Assembly: GCA_007258455.2 (NCBI GenBank)
Contig: VDFB02114884.1
Coordinates: 1 to 64,000, forward strand
DNA: 64,000 nt
Direction: 5' to 3'
DNA from: Sequoia sempervirens
Lineage: Eukaryota; Streptophyta; Pinopsida; Cupressales; Cupressaceae
Every line of letters begins with the position of its first letter. Position 1 is the first letter of the stretch. The notes beneath the pieces are model-generated. The model saw nothing but the letters and a program-made list of their open reading frames with translations. It ran no database searches and had not been told where the DNA came from. The translations under genes were made by a program, and so were the position numbers. Below, in pieces: positions 21,878-32,799 of the stretch.

Positions 21878-24453
21878 CTAAGGGTCTTTGGCTTTTACAT
21901 GTATCATAGATACACAAGGTTCTACTTGCTCAATGTAATGAATAATACCCTCATAATTGAGGGGTACATTCTTATAGCTCACGTTATTTGTGTTGTTGTC
22001 TTGGGGATTGCTTGGGCCTTGATTATGGTTTGGAAAGGCATTTTGATATATATGTAATTGAGCATTGGACGACAAAGCTTGACTAGGGTCAACCTTGATA
22101 TCACCTCGATCTATGAGATCTTGGATGTAGTTTTTTAAACCTTGACACTTATTCAAAGAGTGTCCTTTAATTTTATGGAACTCGCAATATTCATTTTCCC
22201 TAAACCGTGCTGGCTTAGGTTTGGATTCGTTGAGTGGCTTGGTGACAGGGTACGTGATCGGATAGTTGATCTATAGCAGCTTATTGAAGACGACGCTCAG
22301 AGGTTCTCCTAATTGAGTATACTAGCGTTTAGTGTTCCCTGGTTATTTTGATTGGACTGTTGGGGAGGATGGGGTGCCCCCTGTAGTACAAATATGGCAT
22401 TAGGCATGGGTTGTTGTTTCTGGGATGTGTTAGCCACGTGGACATGTTTGGTATCAGTAACACCATCATTTACTACATTTTTGTTCTTGTTTCAAAAACG
22501 TGGCTTGTCGTTGAATGACCTTTCTTTATCTTGATTATATATTTTGATGTGCCCCTTGGCAATAAGGGCACGCTCAAGGATGGGTCCCTTCTCTACTATC
22601 TCTACGAAAGTGGTGACACAATGTAATCTAAAGTTATGAGCCATGTCAGGATGAGAGTTCTCCACGAAGAGGGTGACCATGTCCTTTTCTTTCAAAGGGG
22701 TTTTCATTCGGCTTGCTAGCGCATGCCACCTTTGGAGGTAGTTAGTAAAGGTTTCCCCTTCATGTTGTTTCTCTTTGAGGAGATCTAAGGTGTCGGTGTC
22801 CTTCTCCAAATTGAAGGAAAAGTAGGAGACAAACTTTTCTGATAGGTCTGCAAAAGATTTTATGGATCCTTTTTCGAGGGTCATGAACCACCCTAGGGCA
22901 TTGCTTGCCAGACTCCATGGGAACAGGCGCAAGAGATAGTTGTCATTGTGGATAACCTCTTGACACTGGGAGTAAAACTCCTGCAAGTGGGCCTTAGGAT
23001 CTTTGTTCCCCCTATATTTGTCAAACTTTGGCATTTCAAAATGTTTAGGGAAGGGAATAAATGAGATGGAGGGATCAAACAGATATGGGCATATGTCTTC
23101 GAACTTGAATGATTATTTTCCAGTCCCTGCCTGAAGATCTTTCAGAGCGGCTTTTATTTCTAGCAAATCTGAATTGAGTGGTGGTTGGTTGGGTGGAACT
23201 AGATGGTAAGATGACAGAGGATCCTATTGAGAGAGCGGCAAAGTGTTTAGATATGGGTTCAGATGGTGAAGTGATGACATCCCTTGTTGGTATGCTGAGG
23301 GAATTTGTTGATATGTGGGTTGTTGTTGCAGGGGATAATATGGATGCGTTTGATAAGGATGTGAGGTGGGTTGTTGAGGAGCTTGGATGTGATGTTGCAA
23401 ATTGACCTGTTGATAATGGGGGAATTGGTGTGATTGTTGGGAGGCTGCATAAGATGGTTGTTGTTGGGACTATTGTTGGTAATACAGGTGTTGTGGGGGT
23501 TGTTGATGTGACGTGGGATGTTGCGTGGGCTGAGACAACATGTTGTACTGTGCTTGAGCTCACGGTCGCAGGATGGATGCAAGGAAAGGAGATATGGTCT
23601 GAGTGGGAGGTCAAGATGGATTGTTTTGCAGTTGACATGGCGGTTGTTGCACGAAAAATAGCGGTTGTTGTTGTTGAGGCAACTGGGCTAGCGTAGGGGG
23701 ATTTTGCAAGGGAGTTTGTTGGGTACCGATGGGGACATTCAGAGGGGGTAGATTAGATTGAGGTGGCTATGGGGATGCATATGAAAGCGACGGTTGGTTT
23801 AGGGCCCCAGAAGGTGGAGGCAAGGTAGCGAAAGGGCTGCCCACAGTGCTGAGAAGAGGCGGATTCGAGGGGTGTGGTGCCGGTAGCATTAGTGGTTACA
23901 GTTGTGGGATGTTTTGTGGCATGCCAAAGGCAAAAGGATCATTGGGATTAGTGGTTTGAGGTATCCCTGTGATCGAGATGACGAGATGCGTGGGATTGCC
24001 AACGGGATACAGAACAGTGTTGTCGAATTCAGGTTGATGCCAACCTTCTACAGAAGGAACATTGGGGACGTATGAGCTACCTGGGATGTTATGTGAACCT
24101 TGGGGTATGTTAGGTGTGGAGGTGCCATACTTGGATAAGTCGACACCTGACAGCAGTTTGACACCTTTGTCAATCAAGTGAGCCAAGATTTCCTTGCCAT
24201 GTTTTTCAAGAAGGCGGTTTGTCATTTGCACATTGACTGGGTTACTAAAATGCTCCTCGAATGTGATTTCGGGTTGAATGACCATGTTTTCATCATCAGG
24301 AGGTGATGTGTTTTGACCGTCTATATTGGATTGTGATGAGGTGGCATTGTGTGGATCCCGGGGAATGCTCACACCATTATTGGGGTCTTGCGAGGCATTA
24401 GTTGTGTTGTTCGGATCTTGAGGGATATTCAGTTGGGATTGTTGTTCAGCCAT
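21878..24453 (-). pseudogene. Tat-type gag remnant
   Basis: The start is the ATG at 24453, followed by MAEQQSQLNIPQDP and a Pro/Gln/Asn-rich N-terminal region of about 450 codons with scattered stops. The retrotransposon gag core begins at 23034 (MPKFDKYRGNKDPKAHL) in the same frame and includes ALGWFMTLEKGSIKSFADL and KQHEGETFTNYLQRW. After a frame change come an EPLSVVFNKLL block and the zinc-finger-like YCEFHKIKGHSLNKC at about 22145-22186. Then comes LKNYIQDLIDRGDI, the usual end of Tat gag before protease. It would form the particle. Confidence 0.85.
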
Positions 24454-25210
24454 TTTCCTTGCTTGTGATCGAGTCTAAACGGGCATGCAAGGTGATATGA
24501 TAGATTAAGATGATCTCGGTGATGAAATGATTGACTTGATTTGATAGTCGATTAAATGACGTGGCTTGATGGGATTGGTTTGATTAGTCAGCCGTCCAGG
24601 CTAGGGCTCGATGAGATTGATTTGATTTGCCCAAAGTGATCTAGGTCGATTGGTAGAAGATGAGTTGATCAGGATTGGATGATATAATGATTCGATTTGA
24701 ATTGATTAGTTAGGATGGATGATAGGATCTGAAACCCTAGTTCAAGAGTGATCCTTGGTAATGCTAGGTGTTAATTAACTGATTGACGGGTAGATGTATG
24801 ATAATGACACCAAATCCAACTTGAGATAAAAGCGGATTGATTGGGTCGGGAAGGATGACTGACTTAAGACGGATAGCAATCCTAAGTCAGTTATGATGAT
24901 TACGATTAGGGATGAACACCTAGGTCAACTCGGATGACTACTCCAATAGGGCTTATATGGAATAGCGAAGATCAGAGATGAAAGCGGATTCAGGACAGAT
25001 GGGGAGCGTCTCAAGACAGATGAATGACTCTCGGAACAAAAGAATGAGAACTTGGAACAAGCAAAAGAGTGCTCGGAATGAATGACTCTCAGAATGAGGG
25101 GATGAAGACTCAAAACAGATGTTCAGATATTCGTTTAGGATGGTGAATAGGCGTATCAATGTTCAAAATGGAGAGACAAGGGATGCCAAGTGATAATATA
25201 GGTTGGTCAA

Positions 25211-25386
25211 AGGTCAGGTCTGCCAAAGCATGAGGTTAGGTCTACCAAAGCATGAGGTCAGGTCTGCCAAAGCATGAGGTCAGGTCCGCCACAGCATGTG
25301 GTCAGGTCTGCCACAACATGAGGTTAGGTCTGCCACAGCATGTGGTCAGGTCCACTAAAGGATAAGGTTAGGTCCGCCAAAGGATA
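25211..25386 (+). repeat. 22-bp minisatellite, eight units
   Basis: Eight contiguous 22-base units of the type AGGTCAGGTCTGCCAAAGCA plus TG, with changes limited to a few positions (YG or TA in the core; AAGCATG, CAGCATG or AAGGATA at the end). It lies in the 5' leader of the Tat-type element. Confidence 0.9.
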
Positions 25387-26029
25387 AGTTTAAGCTTTAT
25401 TTTTTGATGGATGAGTAAGGAAAAGGACCCAAAATATAGCAAACATTGATAAAAAGATTTGGCTAAACTAAAAATGACTGGTTTTGCACGAGAAAAACAA
25501 TTCAGATAGCACAACCCTAAAATTAGTAGAAATGGGTATGGCCAACAAAGTCTTCTACTCTAGGATGAACATAGTTACTAAGGAGTCCTCGATATACACC
25601 CGATACGTAAGGCCCAAATCATGAACACCAACCCGTTACAAGCGTGAGTCAGAAACCTTAGCGAGATACTAAAGGCTCAGACCAACTCTTCACGTCATCT
25701 TGATGCTTTGCCAATTACAACGTGGTTAGATTGAGGTACAACTTTCACTCTCCCCCTTTTATATACCCTGCTGGTACACGTGGTTGGAATCATCCCTTGT
25801 GGTGATGAAATCCCCAAGCAGGTCCCACTAAGAAAATGGAAATAGGGTGACTCAAAGGACTTGGAAAGCTACGATTTCTCATCACCCAGGATGGCCAAAT
25901 GGTGCAAGGGGATTGGATACATCAAATAGCCTTCCACAAGCATGCCAAAAAAGGTTTGTTGACCCCTCTAATTAAACTATGTGCCTAATTTACCAAAGAA
26001 CAATTGGTAAAAACTTGAAATTTCACCTT

Positions 26030-26095
26030 CGGGAGGTCAGGTTCGCCAACGCAGGTCAGGTTTGCCACCAGAGAGGTCAGGTCCACCACTCTGTA
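26030..26095 (+). repeat. Short cluster of the GGTCAGGTYYGCCA motif
   Basis: Three diverged units, GGTCAGGTTCGCCAACGC, GGTCAGGTTTGCCACCAG and GGTCAGGTCCACCACTC, lie close to the PBS. They are related to the arrays at 25211 and 11981. Confidence 0.75.
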
Positions 26096-26151
26096 ACCTG
26101 AACCTATGAAAATGCCAAAAATAGCAAACATGAAAGAAAAAGACCCGTTTG

Positions 26152-26172
26152 TGGGTCCCACCGGGTGTGCCA
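26152..26172 (-). other. Primer-binding site of the Tat-type element
   Basis: On the minus strand TGGCACACCCGGTGGGACCC begins four bases inside the 5' LTR. It starts with TGG, the complement of a tRNA CCA end. I do not assign the tRNA. Confidence 0.7.
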
Positions 26173-26176
26173 AAAA

Positions 26177-27469
26177 TGTGATAGGGGAATATAATCGTTA
26201 AAAGATGAGCAACAAACTAAAGGGAGTGCAAATAACAACTAAAAACACCCTACACTTCAAGATTGGGCAAATGATGAACTTAACAACATAAAAATGGAAC
26301 CTTTTACCTTGTAGAGTTGTTCTTTAGTTGGCCCTTCGATTGTAGATGAGATGTATGCTCCTTGATGGCAAGTAGATGCAAGATGTGAAGTGTGAGATGC
26401 AAGATAGTTGGACAAAATTGATGCAAATAGCTATGTGTAGATTGAGAAACAAAATTGCAAGAGTTTGGCTAGCGAAATAATCTCCCTCCAAATGAGAGAA
26501 AAGAGGGGGTATTTATAGGAATTTTGAGAATTCCAAGAAGAAATGGACAGTTGAGATTGATCCCAATATGGCCAAGATGTAGGGCTATGGTGAGTTGAGA
26601 ACTCACAAGCCCTCACATCTTGACATGTGGCAAGGGGAGAGGCTTAAGAAAGATGAGGTGGACATGAGGTGTAAGAGAAGTACATGACATGGATGCACTT
26701 CAAAGGACCATAGGGATTTGGTCAAAATATCCTCATAAAGGATGTCATTGTCCCATGTGGGTGAGAGGACATGTGAGGAATTAAAAATTCCTCAAATATC
26801 CTTATGGGGAGAGGGGAAAGAATAAATAATAAAGAGAGGACATGTGGGAAGAAGTGAAGGAATTAAAAATTCTTTTTGAGTGCATTGGAGGATTAAAAAG
26901 TGAATTAAAAATTCACATGGGGAAGTGGAGTGCCTTGCCCAAAAGGAGAAAGTCTTTAATAAGGTTGACTAAGGACACATGCCATAAATGGGAAGAGGAT
27001 TAGGTTGGTCTAACCATATGATTAAGGTTGTGCAAGTACTTAATTAGATGGACTAATGACTTATTAGAAACAAGTGGGAGATTATGGAGGATGTGACCCT
27101 AATGATGATTAGGGGTGTGCATATGCTAACCATAGTTAATTAGAAGAAGATGAAGGAGTTAAGATGGATTAAAGACCAGCTTGCAAAAGTTGGAGGATGT
27201 GACAATGAGAGAGAAAAAGAGGAATTAAAAAATGAATTTAAATTCCAAAAAGGTAATATGACTAAATTAAATAAAATGGTGTATTTATTTAATTTAGAGG
27301 AGAAAGAGGGGTAAAGTATTTATTAAATTAAATACTTTATGAACCCTATGTAAGATGCAAGGTATTAATTAAACAAATGATTTAATTAATATTAACAGAG
27401 GGGATAAGCAATTGGATGAATAAGAAGATGTCTTTAATCATATGGAAGTGGTCAAATTAGATGTCTACA
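26177..27469 (-). repeat. 5' LTR of the Tat-type element
   Basis: TGTGATAGGGG to GATGTCTACA on the + strand. The minus-strand promoter TATAAATA is at 26510-26517. It pairs with 9897-11188. Confidence 0.95.
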
Positions 27470-27474
27470 CTATC

Positions 27475-28200
27475 AAATAAAAGACAAAACCAATAAACTC
27501 GTTCAACATAATATATACAATTCAATCATTAAACATAAATTAACAAAAGCTAATTATCCATGCACCCAGTCTCATACTGTGTGTTCTTCTATTGTTTTTG
27601 TTTTCCTCATAGAATAGACACCCCTTGGCAATAAGTCAAAGGAAAAAGATCATCCATGCACCCAGTGTCATGGAGCTATTTTTTTCCAATGCAGATTGAG
27701 TGAAATAAAATTCAATAAGGGTTTTGAAAAATAGATAAATGAATAGCACCTTGGAAAGCTCGAGGAGAGTCTCTGCACTTTGGATTGTTGAGTTCCAAAA
27801 TTAACAGTTGTGTTGGGTCCATTTTTATGGTTTTGCTCGTATGGTTAATGTAAGGCTCATTCTCGTTGGAATTATCTTCTTGCACCGTGTACTGCAGAAT
27901 CCACATGTTTGAACTCAAATTTTTTAGTTAATGAATGATTACGAGGAATGGTATTGTTCACATTCGTACAACATAAATGCACCAAGAACGGTTATGGAGA
28001 GCAATGGTTACGCAAAAATAGCTAACCAAGAAATGGTTTCCCATTTATCGCAAGAAACAGTTTCCCATTTTCTAATAAACGTTGTTGCTTAACCACATTA
28101 TTTATGATTGCTCAATTATATAAATATAATTATATGAACCATTTTTGCTCAATTATATACTTATATGAACCATTTTTGCAAGAATGGTTAGATTTAACAA
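27475..28200. other. Flank between the Tat-type element and the LINE
   Basis: No gene seen. Two short direct repeats are visible: ATCCATGCACCCAGT twice (near 27557 and 27652), and a tandem duplication of a GCTCAATTATATA..TATATGAACCATTTTTG unit near 28108-28182. Confidence 0.5.
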
Positions 28201-28233
28201 AATCACCCAAGATGTAAGGAGAAGTTTTTATGT

Positions 28234-28632
28234 ATGGATAAAAAGCTAAAATTGGATTCCATTGTAAATGCCTCTCGGTGTAAAAATTGGGTACCTAATT
28301 TCAATCTGCTAGTATATATTCCACAATCAAAGTTAGTGTGGATAAGGCTATACAATTTATCCCTTGAATTTTGGATTGCAAAAAGATTAAAAGGGATAGG
28401 AGACAACATGAGAATGACTATGTAAATAGAAGAAGGATTCATCAAGTCCAATTCATACCTATACACAAGAGTTTGAGTGGCACACACAAAGCCAATTCCA
28501 AAATAATATACATGGATAACTTTTATGGGGAATGGACACAACCAAAAATTATAGAAGATGGTTTTTTTTTTTTTGTCTTGAATTCAAAAGCAAGAGGCAC
28601 TGGGAAAACAAAATGCCCTAGAAAGAAAATGT
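28234..28632 (+). pseudogene. LINE ORF1 remnant (DUF4283-like)
   Basis: The piece NWVPNFNLLVYIPQSK, then LVWIRLYNLSLEFWIAKRLK and GIGDNM, matches the second half of the DUF4283 region found in plant LINE ORF1 proteins (usual form WxPxF..VWVRLPGLP..W..L..IG). After one TAG the same reading continues with SNSYLYTRV and HTKPIP, which also fits. The zinc knuckle that normally follows is not recognisable. ORF1 would bind element RNA. Confidence 0.65.
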
Positions 28633-29088
28633 AGAAACTAATAGAGAAATGGAGGAATAAAGAAACAAGGTTCTGAGAAGAAGCAATAATGGAAAATTAA
28701 GGGAACATGTGCTCGAGTATGGTGGCTATAACACTTGAAGGGGTAGACTTAGCAGACAAAAAAGTGGAATATAGGACCCGAGAAAAGTCAGAGGGAGACA
28801 ATTTGGAGAAGAGCAAGGAGATGGTCATTTGGGATGGCATGGGAGCTAAACAAAAAAAGAAATGATCAAAGGGTGAGTATTTAGAACCTGATGAACTAGG
28901 CATAGTTGACCCAAGATGCATAAGCCAATCAACATCAAAATAAATGAACCACGACATAATAATGGAAAAGAAGAAAGGGAGAAAAACCAACAAACAGAAA
29001 CAAGAGGAAACCATAATAAAAAAGGGTTGTCTAATATTAAGGAATATATGTTGAGGTCCAAGGGAGGAAACACCTCCCTTGGAGAGAA

Positions 29089-31300
29089 ATGGAGATCACA
29101 ACATTGAATGTTAGGGGATTAAATGCCCCTAATAAAAGGCATATGACCAAGTTCCATTTGGAGAAAATGTTGGTCAATTTAGTGCTCCTACAAGAAACCA
29201 AATTAGGAGTAACAGAGGCATCATATTTCCTAAATTATTGTAAAATCTAGACCAGGATCTTCAATGAACCAATAGGCACCATGGGGAGTTAAGCATATTA
29301 TGGATTTCAACCATAGTAGGCAGAAAGGAGATCAAGAAAAATCACAACTTGATTATGGGACTCGAGCTAAAGCATTTTCCATCAAACTTCATGTTTTTAA
29401 TTTTTAATGTGTATGTCCCAACTAAAACAAAAGAGAAAAATAAACGATGGGATACATTGTCATCTAGAATAGAAACATTATATAACAAGTTTATATTTGG
29501 AGGAGACTTCAATGTGATTTTAAAATTGGAAGAAAAAAGCAGGGGATAAGATCTAAAAATGTAGTTATCTAATAGGCTTGAGGACATATCGCTTAAGAAT
29601 GGTATATATACTTGGATAAATAGAAGAGTTGGTTTCACTAACATAACAAAAAGGGTAGCTCGTTTCTTGGTCCCGGGGGACTAGCTTAATACATTAGTTA
29701 AATTAGAATCTAAGATTCATTAACCAATATCTATTTCTAACCACTTCTTGGTTAACTTGGAAATAAATGAAGACTCTCCACTAGGGAAAAGCTACTTAAA
29801 TTTTGAAAGAAAGTGGATGCAAAGATCAAATCTAATAGATCTCGTTAGTAAATGGTGGTCGAAAGCCCCCAAAGTGGCAAGTACAAAGAGCTTTGTTTTT
29901 ACACAAAAGATGCTATACATAAAGAGGAAGCTAAATGAATGGAATGCACCATATTTTAAACATATTTTTAAATAAAATGAAAGAGTAGAGAACAAAATGG
30001 AAGAAAATAATGAGAAAATCATAAAGTATGGGATGTTTCAGGAAGATTTTCATAAAGAAAAAAAACTTTGTGAGTAGATCACTTAGAACTGTTAGCAAGA
30101 AGGAACTGTTTTGGAAAGCAAAATCGAGAGAGACATGGATGGTGGATGGTGACCACAACATGGATTTTTTTCACAATGATTAAAGCCAAAAGAATGCAAA
30201 ACAAGATAGGTGAAATCCAAGATGAAGATGGTAAAAAGGTGTCAAGGAGGGAGGATATTGAGAATCTTGCAGTGGAACTTTTTAGGTTCATTGTGGCTCC
30301 GAAAGGGGGTCAAGATACAATTACTAACATAGAGATAACTAGTTGTATCTTGACGATCATAAGTGACTCTAACAATAACATGCTCACAAAACCCAAAGAA
30401 GGGGAAATCAAAGAGGCAACTTTCTAGCTACACTTGACAAGTCATTGGGGCTCGATGGTTTCCCGACAATTTTCTACCAAAGATGCTAGCACATGGTAGG
30501 AAAGGACATATGGGCAATCACATAATAATTCAAAAGGAAGAGGAGATTTTTTAAATATATTAACAAAACAGTTATAATGTTGATCACAAAAAATAATGAA
30601 TGTACTTCATTTTCTGAGTATAAACCAATCTCATTATTCAATATAGTATATAAGATAATCTCAAAAGGGCCTTGGAAAATAGATTGAAGAAAGTATTAAA
30701 TTAGGTTATATTAGAGGAATAGAATATGTTCACCCCCAACAAAGAAATCATAGATAGCATAATATTAGCCAATGAAACAATACACTCAATCATGGGAGCA
30801 AAACAAAGAAGTATGATGATAAAATTAGATGTGAGTAAGGTTTATGATAGAGTAAGTTGGAGATTCCTAATGGAGGTTATGAAGAAATTTAGTTTTTTTG
30901 GGAAATGGTTGGAATGGATCTATCAATGTATATCAATAGTCAGATTCTCAATTGTGATTAATGGGTCACTATGTAGGTTCTTTGAGTTCACGAATGGTCT
31001 TCAACAAGGAGACCCACTTTTTCCATTCCTCTTTGTGATCATGACATAAGCATTGGGAAAGACAATAAAAAATATAAAAGAATAGAGAAGCTAGAAAGGG
31101 GTAGAGGTGGCAAGGAACATCACACCAGTAACACACATCCAATTCATAGATGATACAGTGGTTTTTGAGGAAGCAAAGCTGAGGGAAGCATACATAATAA
31201 AGGAGACTCTAGCCACATATGTATGTTGTTCAAGACAAATTATAAATAAGGAAAATTTAATTTTTTTAATACAAAAAAGACAATACAAAGAAGAATAACA
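29089..31300 (+). pseudogene. LINE ORF2 remnant: endonuclease and reverse transcriptase
   Basis: The endonuclease begins at the ATG at 29089 with MEITTLNVRGLNAPNKR, followed by VLLQETKLG near 29187 and GGDFNVIL near 29501, all APE-type endonuclease signatures. The RT includes SMMIKLDVSKVYDRVSWRF near 30815 with the first catalytic Asp, GLQQGDPLFPFLFVI near 30995, and QFIDDTVVF with the Asp pair at 31149-31154. The usual form of that box is FADD. Several stops and shifts (for example around 29248, 29548 and 31047) inactivate it. Confidence 0.88.
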
Positions 31301-31599
31301 CATGTATTGGGATTTGCAATAGAAATGTTACCTTTAAAATATTTGGAGGCCCCAATATTCAACACAACAACAAGAACTAAATTATAGAGCGATGTTATAG
31401 AGAAGTGAAACAAAGTGGCATCTTGTAAAAGAAGATGGCTCTCCCTTATAGGAAGGATATTAATGATTAAAGCAGTCTTGGTTGCAATGCCCATATATGT
31501 GATGTCTTGCTTATAGGTAACTAAGAAAGTTGCAACTACCATGAATGGATGCTTAAAGAAATTTATATGGGAGGGATCCAACCCAAAGAGATGTATTCC

Positions 31600-31905
31600 C
31601 CTAGTATACTAGGAGATGGATGTTTAAGCCATTCAAAGGAGGGGGTGTAGGGATAAGAGCACGCAAGGCCCAAAACAAAGTGTTGGGGGAAAACTTGGTG
31701 TGGAAAATGTATAAAGTACAAGATAAGCCATGGTACAAAGTTATGCACAACAAATATTTAGACAGTGACAAACCAAATAGGATTCTTACAATAGAAAATA
31801 CACAAGGTGGGTCTGCAATATGGAAATTTTTATGGGAGTGCAAACCAGTAATCATAAAGCATTTGATGTGGAATATAAATAATGGGGAAATGACCAACTT
31901 CTAGA
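31600..31905 (+). pseudogene. LINE ORF2 post-RT region
   Basis: KPFKGGGVGIRARKAQNKVL and VWKMYKVQDKPWYKVMHNKY match the conserved stretch after RT in plant L1 ORF2 (GGLGIR..N.ALL.KW.W.). WKFLWECKPVIIKHLMWN is the usual IWK..W...VPPKIK.FLW block in degraded form. Confidence 0.7.
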
Positions 31906-32799
31906 AGGATTCTAGGGAGGGATACACCTCGTTATGTGAAAAGAATAGTTCAAAACCATTTAGGAGATGTTGGAAAGAGTAGTAGGAATGAAGGTGGAAG
32001 ATTAGTTTAGATTGGTGGACAAATATCCATCTACATATTTCAAATGGCTAAATCTTGAAATCATCTTGATGGACAAAGAAACCAAAAAGCTCTTCATCAT
32101 TGAATTAAATAAAAGGAAAATAGTTCTGAATTTGGAGAGTGACACAATAATATGGTGTGGGGCCAAGTCGTAATAATATATGATAAAATTGGAATATCAA
32201 ATAATGCAGGTCCGACAAGACATGGCCGGTTGGTGCACATAGTTGTGTTGGAGCAAACAAGTACTCCCAAAGGTAGGAGCATTTTTGTGGATGATGTTGT
32301 ACAAGAGGATTTTAACGAGGAAGAGGCTACACAATATTGGAATTTAGGATCCAAATCAATGTGTTATGTGTAGGATGTCAAAATAGATGACCAATCACCT
32401 TTTACTAGATTGTCAATTTGTAGAGAAGTGTTTGGATTAGCCATAGATAAATCTAAATTGGTTAAATCCAAGAAGCGAAGATATGGGGGAGTTCTTCAAA
32501 GGTTTGCCAAAGCTTCAAATCAATGCTTTATGAGGGGCCATTTGGATAATCACTCCAATAATGGTGTCATGGCAATTGTCAAAGGAGTGGAACAAAAATA
32601 TATTCAATGAAGCAAGAGAAATTGATAAAGCAAATAACTATGAAGATTGAAGTGGGTATTTGTGAAGTCCTAAACAACAAAACCTAAAGGAAAGTAGGGT
32701 ATTCATACACAGGATGGGACAATGAAGTGAATAGGGATTGGAAAAGACTCAAAATCCCCACTTTTGTTGTGATGGGGTCGGGAAATGGAAGTAAAAGGA

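Larger units (their letters stand above)
24454..26151 (-). other. 5' leader of the Tat-type element
   Basis: About 1.7 kb between PBS and gag start with no recognisable protein. It contains the 22-bp minisatellite (25211-25386) and a smaller cluster of the same motif (26030-26095). Short repeated words such as TCAGGATTGGATGATATAAT occur near 24670. Confidence 0.6.
9892..27474 (-). mobile_element. 17.6-kb Tat-type Ty3/gypsy retrotransposon
   Basis: The complete insertion has LTRs of 1,292 and 1,293 bp at 9897-11188 and 26177-27469. They are flanked by CTATC at 9892-9896 and again at 27470-27474, a perfect 5-bp target-site duplication. All replication genes are on the minus strand, so 26177-27469 is the 5' LTR. 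Domain order is gag, protease, RT, RNase H, a second aRNH-type RNase H, integrase. A second RNase H before integrase is characteristic of the Tat lineage, as are the great length and the extra gene between integrase and the 3' LTR. By hand I count about 40 mismatches between the LTRs, roughly 3%. All coding regions carry stops or shifts. Confidence 0.95.

Noticed and set aside
23178..23696. Two + strand frames rich in Val, Gly and Asp
   Set aside because: They are the reverse of the Pro/Gln/His-rich N-terminal half of gag, whose minus-strand frame leads into the recognised gag core.
25211..25386. Regular 22-bp repeats resembling a CRISPR array
   Set aside because: The units are contiguous with no spacers and lie in a plant retrotransposon leader; it is a minisatellite.
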